Source of the DNA: Agapanthus africanus
Lineage: Eukaryota > Streptophyta > Magnoliopsida > Asparagales > Amaryllidaceae
Assembly (NCBI GenBank): GCA_030015575.1
Contig: JASDDO010000006.1
Span: forward strand, 381,818,137-381,882,136
Length of the DNA: 64,000 nucleotides
Reading direction: 5' to 3'
Shown: positions 24,529 through 36,668 of the stretch, piece after piece
Layout: each line of letters begins with the position of its first letter
Position numbering within the stretch: the stretch's first letter is position 1
Position numbers and translations under genes: made by a program
The notes under the pieces: model-generated
The model's input: only the letters and a program-made list of their open reading frames with translations
What the model was told of the DNA's origin: nothing
Database searches by the model: none

Positions 24529-26093
24529 TGTAACATTTTGAAATATTTTAAATAATTAATTAAATTATTTAGTTAAATAGATAATGTTATTTAATTTTTA
24601 TTATAGTAAAGAGGGCTTTTTAAATTGAAGTGGAAATAAATCAGTAAAGAAAATAGTGTTTATATAATAACATGTGTAATGAGGGGTTTATGTGAGAACC
24701 TTAGTTTTCTTATACTAATTAGAGTTGTATGAGGATTTTTATGCAATTAGGGTTAGACAATGGTTAAGGTTAAGATATACCTCTTAGACACCACACCTTA
24801 GGTGTAATCACACACACACACACCTCCTCCTTACATGAAACCACCACCATCTTGCATGGTGACACCACCTACTACCTTATCTCTTCTTATCCTTGAATTG
24901 TACCAATTGATTCAGTTGACATATATTAAGTTAGGGCAAATAAACTGGTTTAGAAAAAGAAATATCTTAGAACACATAAAAGAAAAGAAAAGAGAGAAGA
25001 GAAGAATGAACTAGGTGCTAAGGAGTTTCACCACCACCATCAAGCTAGGATTTTTGAGTTGTGCATCTTGGAGGAATTCTTTCAGTAATCTTCTGTAGGT
25101 ATAATCTCTAAACTCTATAGAATTTTAAGTTCAGTACTGTTTAATGTACAAATCGGATATTGGAAATATCGTATTTTGGTAAATATAGGCTCTGTGTAAA
25201 ATCTGTTGTAGTTTAGATAATAATTAACATAACCAAACAGTACCTTCATCTTATAATTTGGACTTAGAATAACCCACAGGAAGACGGACCCATTCTCTCG
25301 GATTTTGGCCTGCGACAATTGCCAAAAATCCGAGCTCGCCGATTTTTTGAGGGAGTTGGGTGTTGGGTTTTTTAGGGTAGCTCTATATATATGTATTAGG
25401 ATGTTTGGTATTACCAGTTTAAGTTAATTTTTCAGTATGTGAAATCTGGAAGCTAATATCTGAAATGGGGTTAAAATTCTAAAATACGACACGGATGTTT
25501 CGTAACACGTTTCTATTTTCTGTTACGAACAGCGAATGGTTAAAATCCAGTTAGTATAAGTATTAGATAGTTTACAATAGTCATACGTAGTATAGTTAAT
25601 ACGTAAAACTTGTATTTTCATGTTTACGTCGTATCGGAATTTAGCCGTTTCTTTCTTATACAAAGTTAAATTCGATATTAGATTTGAGTACGAAAACCTC
25701 GGAGGCCGCAAGGAAACGAAAGGGAGTGGTGATATCTGAGTAGATTCGACGTATTCCGGTGAGTAGACTAAACATCTAACGGGGGATTTTGTATGGATGG
25801 CGTTAAAACGCCCGTAAATTTTAGTTGGATAATAATTTCCTGTATAATGAGTACATGTTTAAAATTAAGAAACTTCGTCATATGTATTCATATCTATAAA
25901 ATAACACTTGCTAGAACACTGCACGAACTATCAATGAGTCATGTTGCACGCGCACATACCTATATGTTACACTACACCTCATCGATATTGACATGTCACG
26001 TATCATTTAGAACTTGCCATATCATATATGATTCCTTTCATACCATATGTATTATTATTAGTGATTATGTGCATCGTTATTATTGATTGGTAC
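24529..26093 (+). repeat. E3 solo LTR (Tekay-type), left part
   Basis: It begins TGTAACATTTTGAA, the same start as the E1 LTR in element orientation, and contains diverged homologous blocks such as the GAGTCATG...GCACATA...CTCATCGATATTG segment near 25940-26000. It stops where E4 inserts (ggtac duplication). With 57968-59197 it makes about 2.8 kb, one LTR length, flanked on both outer sides by agaca. Confidence 0.88.
26089..26093. repeat. Target duplication of E4, left copy
   Basis: ggtac before the terminal TGTTTCC of E4. The right copy at 57963-57967 is tgtac, one substitution. Confidence 0.75.
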
Positions 26094-26519
26094 TGTTTCC
26101 CCCAATCAGAGCAAAACTCTGTTTGAATTTCAAATTCAAAAGGTGAAGCAACGCTTCAGATCCCTTGCGCTGCGCGCAGAGCGCCACGTGTCAAAAGCAG
26201 ACACGACAGCGCAAGGGGCACTGCGCCCAAGGCAGCGCACCCCCAATCAGAGCAAGGCTGTTTTAAAATTCAAATTTTAAATAAAGGAAGCAATGCTTCA
26301 GATAACTTGTGCTCTGCGCTGCGTGCCACGTGTCAAACAGTGGTGCGCTAGCGCAGTTGCGCTGCGCGCCACGTGTCAGCACAGGTGCGCTGCGCTCGGC
26401 GCTGCGCGACACGTGTCAGCGCAGTTGCGCTGCGCTCTGCGCTGCGCGACACGTGTCAAGCGCAGGTGCGCTTGCGCCAACTGCGCCAGCACTAAAGTTT
26501 AAATAATAAATTATTTAAT

Positions 26520-27070
26520 TAATCAGAATTAAAATTCTAGAAAGATCTTTCCAATCTTATTAAAATAAGAAGATTATCTTCTGTAAAACAGAGGCCTTAG
26601 GATCAAAGATCCAACGGTGGGGAAATATCCCCAGATCAATCAGAGAAAGATCTCTGTAACTAACTCAACAAACCAATTGGCCCTATATAAAGGCCCCTAG
26701 ACTCCAAGTCTCAAACATATACAGAAATAGAAAAAGGAGAGAACTCTGAAAAAATTTGAAAGGCAAGCCTTTGAAGAAAGAAGATCATCTTCTTCAAGGT
26801 AAAGAATTAAACTCTTGGAAGAATAGAGATGAAAACATCTCACAAAAAGAAGAATTTCTTCTAAAAGAAATCGAAGATCTAAGAACAAGATCAAGATCTT
26901 CAATAAAAAGAAAAAGATCATAAAGATTCAATCATAAAAGATTAAAGAAGTAATTTACTTCATTTCTAGATCTTTGGATCTATATAAAGACACAGCCTTT
27001 TGATGAGAATCAGAACCATTGGTTCTTGAAATTTTGAGGTAGAACTTCTTTAGAACAAGAAAAACTTGTT
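26520..27070 (+). other. Hairpin chain in the E4 5' LTR
   Basis: More than a dozen perfect stem-loops follow each other with stems of 6-8 bp and loops of 0-5 bases. Examples are AGAATT/AATTCT, CTTATT/AATAAG, AGAAGAT/ATCTTCT, TGGGGA/TCCCCA, CAGAGA/TCTCTG, AAAGGC/GCCTTT, AAGAAGAT/ATCTTCTT, GAGATG/CATCTC, AGAAGAA/TTCTTCT, AAGATC/GATCTT, GAAGTAA/TTACTTC and AGAACC/GGTTCT. All stems differ. A by-chance estimate for 0.5 kb is about one. Confidence 0.75.
26683..26692 (+). promoter_or_regulatory. TATA box of the E4 LTR
   Basis: CTATATAAAG, enclosed by GGCC on the left (26679) and GGCC on the right (26692), so that it lies in the loop of a potential hairpin. Confidence 0.65.
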
Positions 27071-27769
27071 TCTTTGATCTGAATTGGATCAAGATGCGCT
27101 CTGCGCTATTGGACAGTGCCTTGCACTTTTGAAATGCGCCTTTGCGCTCCTTGGACTGGCGCAACTCAACAGAGCGCGCCACGTGTCAACCACAGAATGA
27201 TCTGCGCCTTGCGCTTCTAAAAATAGCGCACTGCGCTCTTGGACTGGTGCACTGCACCAGAGCGCGCCACGTGTCAGCAGCGCACTAGCGCAACGCACTG
27301 CGCTAACAGACTTGCGCTCATGTAGAGCGTGACACGTGTCACCTCCGCATGCGCTGGTGCCTTGCGCTCTTTAATTTGCGCAAAGCGCCTGACAGGCCAC
27401 GTGGAACATTGTCAGACCACTAAATGCTGTGCATTATTTTAAAAAAAGGGGCAGAGCCCAATTAAAAAGTTTAGCAGGCCTAATATAAATGCTATGCATT
27501 TAATTAAAAAGCATAATTCTATGCATTGTTTAAAAGGGCAGAGCCCAAGCAAAGGCCTAACATGCCAGATATAAATAAAATGTTACACATTTTCAAATGG
27601 ACTTAGCCCAATTCTGGCCATAAGTCCTCAATATAAATTGAACTTAGCACAACTGCTCTCTCAATCAATTTACACCCGGTTCGAGGGTACATCTCTTTAC
27701 TCCTCTGGCATCCGTCGTTGTAATCCCTCAACGTCGTCAGAGAGGTGACGGGTCCCGACAACCACACAC

Positions 27770-28020
27770 TGCTACGGACTGTAGGGTCCTTAAACTCATG
27801 GACTATGATGTCCTTAACCTCGACCGTGATGTCTTAAAACTAATACCGGACTATGATGTCCTTAACCTCGACCGTGATGTCTTAAAACTAACATCGGACT
27901 GTGAGGTCCTTAAGCTCACGGACTATGATGTCCTTAACCTTGACCGCAATGTCTTAAAAATAATATCGGACCGCAATGTCCTTAAACTACCTATCGACCG
28001 CAATGTCATTAAACTAAACA
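27770..28020 (+). repeat. GGAC-N6-GTCC hairpin repeats in the E4 LTR
   Basis: Units such as GGACTATGATGTCC followed by TTAACC and GACCGTGATGTC followed by TTAAAAC, with variants GGACCGCAATGTCC and GACCGCAATGTC. The self-complementary ends are kept. The whole block, with about 110 bases before it, recurs at 50936-51540 in the 3' noncoding region. Confidence 0.75.
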
Positions 28021-28580
28021 ATAGAGCCCTAAATTGCTCTCTTGTCGGATCTAAACGATCCCGTTAAGTAGATCTTAGTCTAAAATTAGACTAACGTGTC
28101 CTTAACGAACGTTTAAGTTGATCTTAGCCTCACATAAGGCTAACGTATCCTTAAACACCCCCCAAACCTAAATCTAAGAAAGATACGGATTTGGACTAAT
28201 CTACGTCCTACGGGCGACAGTACAAATTAGTCTTTGTATACAATCTACGGGCAACCGAACACAAAACAAACACCCATGACACGAAGTGACCACATGGGGA
28301 AGGAGAAAGTTGGTACCGCGATGCGGTAGCGTAATTAACTGCAGGGGCTTGCGCCTGCAGGGAAGAGCGTCCCCACAATCAAAAACCCCTCAAGCGAGGG
28401 GGAATCTGACGAAGTCTGCTACATCGGCCGCATCCATTTAAACCTTCGATACACGGTGCCATAAATCAACTTGGCATCTTCAGAGAGGTGAACGGATAGC
28501 ACCAACTAGCACCTGCCCCGAATTTCAGGCTAGACGGACTTACGCGGTCGCGTCTCCGTTGTTCGGAGGGGAACAGATTC

Positions 28581-28598
28581 TGGCACGCCCGGTGGGAC
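28581..28598 (+). other. E4 primer-binding site
   Basis: TGGCACGCCCGGTGGGAC, five bases after the LTR. This form is common in plant Tat-type Gypsy elements. Confidence 0.75.
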
Positions 28599-28725
28599 CT
28601 TTTCCTCTTTCCACTCCACACTTCGTGTGTCGTATTCGCGAACGAATCGCGGTTTGTTAATGGTTGCCCTCGGGTTTCAAGTTACTAAGATTTGGTCTCT
28701 TGCTTGCCACAGGAAGCAAACAACA

Positions 28726-31700
28726 ATGGCATTCACCTGCTCGAACTGCTCCAACTGCAACTGCAACCGACGCTCCGCCTCACCTGGAGGTGTAGCCTAT
28801 GGACCTCAAGCGGCATCGCTGTTCACGATGCCGGTAGAACAAATCACCCAGGCTACTACTGGACTATTTTTCAGGACTATGCTCCCGCCAATGAGCTTCA
28901 CTGCCCCAGTGCCCGTACCAGAAGCTCCTAAGAAGTCGCTCTTCGATCGACTTACAGCTGCTGCGGCCCCTCTCAACGGGTCGCCCAACACTAGTGCCTC
29001 GGTCTTCTCCAGGCTGGGCTAGAACTCCTGCGGGCCCACGATGAAGCTTGCGGTCCCAGAAAGGGTTATTCCGAAGAGAGTAACCAAACCTGCTCCTGAA
29101 GTCGTCAAAGAGACTTCTCCTGCCAAAGGGTCAGTCTTTACAAGACTGACCGTCCCAACTCCCACTCCCGCTCCCGCTGCTCAAAAGACATCAGTCTTTA
29201 ACAGGCTGACACCGGCAACAGCCCCGACGGCGGAAATTAATGCTGGTGTTCCAACTGGGAACATCTTTGAGCTGTTGAATAAGGTACGTAGGAATTCCCC
29301 TACCGCCGTACTGAAAAGGTCTCCCTCTCCACTGGAGAAGGTTGTGGAAGCGAAGCCAGAACAGCCCTAATTCCCTCAACGGCTGTCCTCCAAGATCTAT
29401 AAAGTCTGGCGGCAGGCCCGAGACTCGGTGATCGATCCAAATTTCTCCCACTAGCACAAGAAGCTGAAGGTCCAACAGGAAGTAAGCCATCCTGCTAAGC
29501 CACGAAAAGCTATCTGGGTGCCCACCTCGACGGCCCCCTCAACTTCGACCACTCAGAAAAGGAGGCCAGAGAAAGCCCCTGTAAACATGGCAGGCCGCAA
29601 AAACACCAAGCCCAAACGCCCTAACTCTAGGGGCATGGTGGTCCATACCGTTTACATAGCATCTGGGAAGGAAGATAGCCGCGCTTCAATGGGTCACCGA
29701 CCACTCACCTGATCCATCATCAGGGCCCAGAAACAACAGCGGCAGAAGCTCCAAGAGATGCTAACTGCGATGGCCGCACTCACCGGACCAAAGGAGAGCC
29801 TGGAGGCGTCATCGGAGCAGCGTCGCGAACACGAAACCGATACTGAATTCCTTCGTAGAATGCTTGAAAAGAAGGACAAGGAGGTTGCAGAACAAGCGGC
29901 CAATATAAAGCAGATGGCTCTCCTGTTCCAAGACATGGTCGGGATGATGATACAGCCAGATCCCCCAGCCGAAGACCCTCCGATAATCCTTGAAGACGAC
30001 AGAGGGGAAACGTCAAATCCACCCCCGGCTCTTTCAACAGCCAAAGAGGAAACAATCTCTAAGGCCGCCCTGGATGACTATATTGCTCAACAAATACGAG
30101 TTCACCAGGCAACTGAGTCAGCCAGTCAAGTTGTCAAAACGGGGCGACCATATCCGAGCTGGTATGATCAGATTAAATACCCGCCGGGCTACACAATCCC
30201 GAAATTCCATGTCTACAAAGGGACAGGCAATCCCCATCAACATGTTGCCCAGTTCAGGGCTCTTTATGGCAACACCGGCGGCGATGATAAGCTCTTGCTT
30301 CGCCAGTTCATCGGCAGCTTATCGGAGACGGCGTTTGAGTGGTACCCCGAGCTTCCAAATGACTCTGTCAAAGCTTTCGCAGAGATGGAGTTGTTATTGA
30401 CTCAGCGATTCGCGAGCGCCAGCGAACGCACCCCGATAACAGCTTTGATCAATGCAAGGGTGAAGCCGGGCGAGACATAGGTTCAATATGCAATCCGATG
30501 GCGGAACTTGTGGTCGAAGTGCGAGCAGCGCATCGAAGAAGCACCAGCGGTGGGCATGTTCGTGGGCACCCTAGACCCTCATGCAACTATTTCACAGTTC
30601 ATGATGTTCTTTAAACCGACCACGTTCCAGGCTTTAATCGATAAGCTAGCCCAGATGGATCAAATGGGTCACAGACCGTCTCCCCCGAAGCCGGAACCTC
30701 GGAACGACAAAGGTAAAGGGAAGGCAACCTTCGTTGCGAACACCCAACAACAGCCCAGTGCCCCAAAGCTAGCAGATCAACTGGAAGAGAGACGGCGCTA
30801 TTACAATGAGAAAATGAAGCGTCCTTACTCATTCCCACGGGACAAGACGAAGAGGCTATTCGAGCTGGCTATGCGCAACAGGCTTATCAACTTGCCAAAT
30901 CCAAGGCGACCGCCGCAACCCAGCGAAGTGAATAATCCCAATTATTGCCCTTACCACCAAACGGTAAGTCACCCGATCGAGGATTGCTTCGTCTTTAAGG
31001 GATGGATCGAGGATCAATACCTACAAGGCAAGTTTGCGTTGTCCGAGAAGTGGAAAGTAAACCCACCACAACCGCACACTCCTAAGAAGACGGACACACC
31101 GGGGGCAACATGCTCTTTTGTTGAAGAAGCTCCGTGGGAGGTCGTGCTTTCAGCCAAAATCAAAAGGATGCTGAATGATCTCCAGACATGCCCGGCGATC
31201 AGGTGGAAGAACCCGCTAGAACCCTAGATCATCGAAGGGATGCTGAAGCCGTGCCCAACTCTAAAGATTGGTGGTGATGGCCCAAGCACTCACACCCAGC
31301 CGTCAAAATCTTCAAAGAAGAAGAAGAAGAGATCCAAAAAGCCCGTGAAGCCTGGTGACAAGCGCACGGACCTACAGAAACAGATCGACGCGCTGAAGGA
31401 GTATAATCAGAAGGCGCGGACTCCTATCACACTCCAAGAGTTCCTTAGCCACGTCCTTGAGGACAAAGATGATGGAGAAGACTCGTCGGATGGATATGAG
31501 GAGTATGTGGCAAGTTGTCATGTGATCTCTCACTCGTCGATAGACGACGAAGAAACTCCTTGCACTGAGAAGCTGGGGGCAAATCTTAAGCCGGAACTCC
31601 TGAAGCCGTCAGAAGAAATAATTGATGCATTTCTGAACACGGCTCTTTTGAAAAGTAAAGCTGATCGGGAGCGCGAGACGGCCATATTTGAAAGAGCTAA

Positions 31701-31785
31701 ACGCCGGCGAGTAGATGAAAAAGTCGAGACACTCCCGTCGAATCAAGGAACATCCGTCACGCAAGACGAGGAAAAGGCTTGCTAA
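28726..31785 (+). pseudogene. E4 gag
   Basis: The first part, MAFTCSNCSNC..., contains several copies of the short motif (S/L)(V/L)F-x-RL. Around 30130-30480 is the capsid-type gag domain with PSWYDQIKYPPGYTIPKF, YPELPNDSVKAFAEM and LLTQRFASA. Near 30820-31070 is a YSFPRDKTK...YCPYHQ...HPIEDCF module, a nucleocapsid-like Cys/His segment of Tat elements. A Lys-rich tract (KKKKKRSKKPVKPG, about 31315-31360) follows. It would make the capsid. It is fossil with a few breaks. Copia E5 begins 76 bases after it. Confidence 0.8.
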
Positions 31786-31856
31786 AGCCATATCAATGGG
31801 AATGAAGCTACCACCCTCTGAAGGAGACACTCCCGGTAAAACAGAGATGCATCCTA

Positions 31857-31861
31857 GCTAC
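31857..31861. repeat. Target duplication of E5, left copy
   Basis: gctac before TGTTAG, repeated exactly at 42018-42022. Confidence 0.9.
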
Positions 31862-34031
31862 TGTTAGTTATATGTATGCCCTAGAGGCCATTACTGTACA
31901 TACGATGTATATTGTAGTGGATGCTAGGACATATATAGGGAGGACTTTCTTGCTCGACATGATAGTATGCTATCTGGTTGTACTTTATCTTAACATGTAC
32001 TCTGATTGTCTCTATATTACATGTTGATAAAGCCCTTAGGATCTGTACTCGACTACTGGGACTATGATGAGATCATACTAGTGGGGCCACGGTAGTCGAC
32101 GAGTACATCCTATAAACTGTTCCTAGTTGAGGGTGTATCGAGACAGGGCATCGATACACCAGAGTAGACTAGCGTATACGCATCTTGACCCATATGATGG
32201 GCGATGGATGATCCCATATCCATCGGTGTTTGACATCAAGGATGGTGTATGGGTGCTCAGTAGAGACTGGGTACACTGGACGGACTCGCCGAGAACTCCC
32301 AGATGGTATTATACCATACGTCAGATGGCAGTTCTCCGGTGACACTGGTACAGAGTAGTCTGTTGACCCGAGATCGTCATAGAGTCTTGTGTGATTCCCA
32401 CCGTGCTTTGATTTCCATCATACCACGTCCAAGAGGGCGTGCAAAAAGGTGGCTTTTGGGTACAGTCCCGAATCACATGGAGGCAATAAGCGATAGGAGG
32501 GGATTCGTCTCTCCCGGTATAGGGAGTTGATGTTGTGCTGTGTTCGATTGGCTATAACCGGAAATCCCTGGCCAGGGTTGCTGAGATTTACTGGTAAGTG
32601 TTATCAGTAGTTTCTCGAACTGTTATAGACCTCATATCGACACGACTTATCAAGCTACTGGGGTCTGACGTTTACTACCCCTAGGCGAGATATGCAACAT
32701 ATCAGACGACGAGACCGGACTGTACGGGAGTGTTACTGTTTGGATTCACAGGAGAATGTACAGTCTTGCTTGTTGATCTTCTGAGCGCTCAATACCTGGG
32801 TAGCTGTTACGTTTAGCTGACCGCTTGCAGCTTGTGGGTGTTTGATATGATCATCGCCTACTGCCGGCGTATTGACGATTCTTTAGAGTCCTACACAGAG
32901 GTTTCTTGGCTCAGGCAAAACGGAGTAGGGGCACATATGTGATATGTGCGGGACCGAGGATAATGCGATATGTGATACCGTATTATATTCTCGCGATATT
33001 TGATATCAGCCGGGTCATCGGATTAAGTGTTGATTCGATGAATCGGTACGGATAAATATTAGTCGGTTATATGCGATATAGCCGGATTGTCGGATCAAGT
33101 GTTGATTCGATAATTTAATGTATAATAATATATTTGATATATTAAATTGCATTAACTAATATTTGCTCACTAAAAGATTCTTTTTCTCACTCGGGTAATA
33201 CATTGATATATATGCGATATATGTTAAATGTATTATTTTATTTTGTTACGATAAATATTATATATGTGATATATAATATTGTAACATGATATGATAACTA
33301 ATGCAACTTGTTTAGTGGAGTTTAAACATGATTAGGGTTTGGATTGGGGTTAAGCTTTCTAGATGTTTCTAGAAGGTTTTGGTTTTGTTTTGTGAAAGAT
33401 ATTTGTAAGTGACTCATGCTTTAACCCAACCCAAACCCTAACCCTAGTTAATTCTCTACATGGGTTTAGTCAACCATGGTTGCATTATTCATCATATTAT
33501 TCTTTTTCTATTCATCACAAAAGGATTATCTATTATCATTGTTCATCTTCTTCATCCATTCTCTTCATGAAAAAGCTTTCTAGATTTTTCCAAGTGATGA
33601 ATAAATGTGAGAAAAAGATAAATAAAGAGAGCAAAAATCCTACTTCATCATCCTCATCTTCCCTTGCCATTTAGATGAGAGTGTTCACATCATTTCATGA
33701 GTGTTAGCTTGTGTTAACGAAACTTCAAGGTAGATCATCTTAGTATCGAAGATCGGAAGCAAATGTTGCATCTTTCTCTTCGTGGAACCTCTCGAGAGTC
33801 CGGAACCCGATGATCGCAGCGAAGGGACCACAACACGGAGCATATGAAGTGAAGGACCGGATCTACAAAGGTTGTAATCCCTCTCACTTAGTGTTAAAGT
33901 TGTTAACATGTTAGTTTTCGCCTAATCTCTAGTTTAAAGATCCGTATTCGGGTTGTTCGGCACGACTAATTTTTAAATCGGGCATGGTTGATGCCTCGTA
34001 GACCCTTGTGCGCGTGCCTAGCAACCCTACA
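31862..34031 (+). repeat. E5 5' LTR
   Basis: 2170 bp, TGTTAGTTATATG to ...AACCCTACA. It contains several perfect hairpins closed by G-N-G, the longest being 12 bp at 33254-33280. Confidence 0.93.
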
Positions 34032-34032
34032 G

Positions 34033-34044
34033 TGGTATTAGAGC
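34033..34044 (+). other. E5 primer-binding site
   Basis: TGGTATTAGAGC, one mismatch to the initiator tRNA-Met complement, one base after the LTR. Confidence 0.85.
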
Positions 34045-36076
34045 CAAGCTAGAGCTTTAGGCGAACTCTATACGAAGTTTAAAGTCCGATCGAACGCCGA
34101 AACCCCGACACGGAACCCTCTCTGTACTTTTTTCAAAAATGTGGTTTTTTCTGAATTAAAAATTCTCAGAAAATTAAGCAGGAAAACCTAAGAATTACTG
34201 TGAAGTACGGACGTCTAACTCGACAATTTGACCGCAGAACCGCGGCGAAACCATGGGTTTTGCGGCGGTTACGCGGCCAAAATTTGGACTTAGTCCCTGA
34301 AATTTCATGTAATTATTTTTAGGCCCTTTCTTGTTATTTTTTTCTGTGAATATTTTTATTCCACTCAAGTGTTGAGTTTTCAAGGGTTATATTGGGGAAT
34401 CGTTGATTCGATCGGATAATTTAACTTTGTTTAGTTTGTCCGGATAATTTTTAGAAACTGTTAAAAAGTTCGAACGGATATCAATAACTCACTTTTTCCC
34501 CTGTCGGAAATTTTTTCAAAAGTTGGATTTTTTTTCTTCTCGTGTTTAAGAATGTTCTAAGTCGTGCAAGTAACGCGGTGGACCCTTTAGAAGACAACAA
34601 ACCTTAACTCGATTATGTGACCGTCTTGAACTGCCTTTTGAACCTTAGGGTTTGGGGCAGTACGGCGTGCCACATGTGAGGCGTTGGCTTGACCCTTCTA
34701 CGGCTGGACCATTGGTACTGTGGCATGTGATGGATGTTTTTAAACTGATTTCAAGTGTTGAGATATATTGGGGAAATCTTGGGTGTTTGATGATTCGATC
34801 GGAAAGTTTAACTTTGTCTATTTATTTGGAATGTGATACAATATTTGGAATCCACAGGTAGTTATGAGATAACTAATTTGAATATTATAAATATAGCAGT
34901 TTAGTCTCAGATGATCGGTTGCCACAGAATTTTGATATGATCAAAAGTCCGTCGCAATCACGTAGCGTACGCGGATACTCGCCGGGTAAACTTAATAGAC
35001 AGCCACGCCCCATAGCCCCGACCAAGTAACTGTAGGAGAACCCCGTCGCCGAAAGCATCCGTTCGGGTGCTCGTGGCAGCGGTGTTCCGTCTTAGTGCAC
35101 TTCGTCGACGGCATCTGGGGGTGCGGCTATCTACTAAAGTTTGCGACGAGCATTCGATCAGAATATCGGGAATCTTGTTGAATTCCCCGACTTGACATTG
35201 AAAAGTGTTTTCGATAATGAGACTAAAATGCGGGGTTTATAATTGTTAGGCATGCGATATCTAAGGAATTCATTTGGATTGACATGCGATGTCTAAGGAG
35301 GTTGCGGATTCCAACTGTTGTAGTTTTACACTTTCTTTTCTGTGACCGTAAGCGTAGTATGTGATGTATCGCCGGCTTCGTTGCTATACATCAACGACAA
35401 TCGGGATACGCATACTTGTTTACGTTGATGATATGAGATATTATGTGTTGCTGTGATATGTTATATTGGATCGTCGCGTTCTGAATAGCCGGGGGTTTTA
35501 TGTGAGATGGGAGTTTTTCTTTTTCATTCATGTAAAATTCATTTGTATGTAATATTCTTTTATTGGGGCACTTCCAGGTAGCGGAAGATGTCACCGTTGT
35601 ATATTATTTACTTTTCCGCATTAGGTAGACCCAAGGCGGGGAGCACAAGTAACCGGGTTCTAGGGTCCAGTGGGAGACCATCTCGAGGAGTCGAGACCGG
35701 GTCTCCTAACCCTAGAATTGGCAGTGTTACTTGCCGCTCTCGTAGGGGTCTAGGGATGTGGGTTTGGCTATTCATCGCGACCGTGGAATCCGTGTTTTAT
35801 ACAGGCTCGTATTGAAAACACGGACGTCCTAGTATATCCAATATTTCATATATGTTCTTCTGCTGCAATGTTCTGTGATGAGATCATATTACTGCCTGAG
35901 ACGAATGTTTATATTTTATATATATGAGATATATGTTATATTGCAGATTTCGTTTCAAAAGAGATGCTTGCGAAGCATAATAAAATGGGACTTCATTAAT
36001 GAGATTAATGAAATAAAAGAAACCTAAGATGTTGTGGAATCGAATTTATAAATAAAACAGGTAGCTACAGTTCTTG

Positions 36077-36320
36077 CTTTGCATAGCGGTGTTCCTTGTA
36101 GAACATCCAGCACCTTATTCGATAAGGAAAGGACCGAGATCCCTTCACCGGGAGTGACTCCTTTAGCAATGACTGGCAGATGCTACAACTCTCGGTTTGT
36201 CTTTTGATTGCTTCTATAGTTTCTGCTTTGCACAGTGGTATATATGATATATCCTGCACCTTATTCGATGAGGAAAGGGCCGACGATCCCTTCACCGGGA
36301 GTGGCCCCTTTAGCAAAACT
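36077..36320 (+). repeat. Direct duplication in E5
   Basis: A segment starting CTTTGCATAGCGGTG and containing CACCTTATTCGATAAGG and CCCTTCACCGGGAGTG recurs about 150 bases on with changes. In the second copy ATAAGG becomes ATGAGG, which still pairs with CCTTAT through a G-T pair. Confidence 0.7.
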
Positions 36321-36447
36321 AGAAAAGCCTCAAAAGCACTCCATTTTAAAATCATTTGATTCTACAACGATATCAAGTTCATTACGCAATAGGTTTTCAG
36401 AAAAACCTGTCGTAGCCCTCCGTCATTTCAGATAAGTACTACTTAGT

Positions 36448-36668
36448 ATTCGTGCTGCGGTAGTTTGGCCTTCGTCAAGGCGTAGTGTACGGTAGCTAAC
36501 TAGTGCTTATCTGCTAGCATACGATGCGATTGGATTAGGGTATTCGTACGGCGTAGTTTGGCCTTCGTCAAGGGTCGTGCGGGTGGGTTTAATTCAATCA
36601 AGAAATGAACGGGTTGAACTTGACTAGCGGACTATGGGTAGTTTGGCCTTCGTCAAGGTCATAGGACG
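36448..36668 (+). repeat. Three hairpins with one constant loop in E5
   Basis: The loop core GTAGTTTGGCCTTCGTCAAG occurs at about 36459, 36553 and 36638. Its flanks differ but are complementary each time: GTGCTGCG with CGTAGTGT (partly G-T pairs), GTACGGC with GTCGTGC, and CTAGCG plus CTATG with CATAG plus CGCTAG. Confidence 0.75.

Larger units (their letters stand above)
26180..27410 (+). promoter_or_regulatory. G-box array in the E4 LTR
   Basis: At least nine CACGTG cores, mostly (G/A)CCACGTGTCA or GACACGTGTCA, at about 26185, 26324, 26369, 26408, 26449, 27178, 27266, 27329 and 27399. They are spaced by GCGCTGCGC-rich DNA. This matches binding sites of bZIP/bHLH factors (ABRE/G-box), suggesting stress-, ABA- or light-linked transcription. 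Confidence 0.65.
26094..28575 (+). repeat. E4 5' LTR
   Basis: It begins TGTTTCCCCCAATC, identical to the start of the 3' LTR, and ends ...GGGGAACA five bases before the primer site. It has three sectors: a G-box array (26180-26470 and 27170-27410), a chain of short perfect hairpins around the TATA box (about 26520-27070), and an array of GGAC-N6-GTCC units (27770-28020). More hairpins such as TACCGC/GCGGTA near 28316 lie toward the end. Confidence 0.8.

Noticed and set aside
26293-26506. Cys/Ala/Arg-rich small proteins in the E4 LTR
   Set aside because: These frames arise from the G-box and GCGCTGCGC repeats and shift freely between frames, so they reflect repeat composition.
27798-28067. 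Repetitive protein DYDVLNLDRDVLKL, also at 51142-51561
   Set aside because: It is the translation of the GGAC-N6-GTCC nucleotide repeats. The conserved feature is self-complementarity of the DNA, and the frame lies in an LTR and a noncoding region.
32127-32530. Protein frames in the E5 LTR (repeated at 40144-40541)
   Set aside because: They are located in both LTRs without a known domain. Identity between copies is explained by recent insertion.
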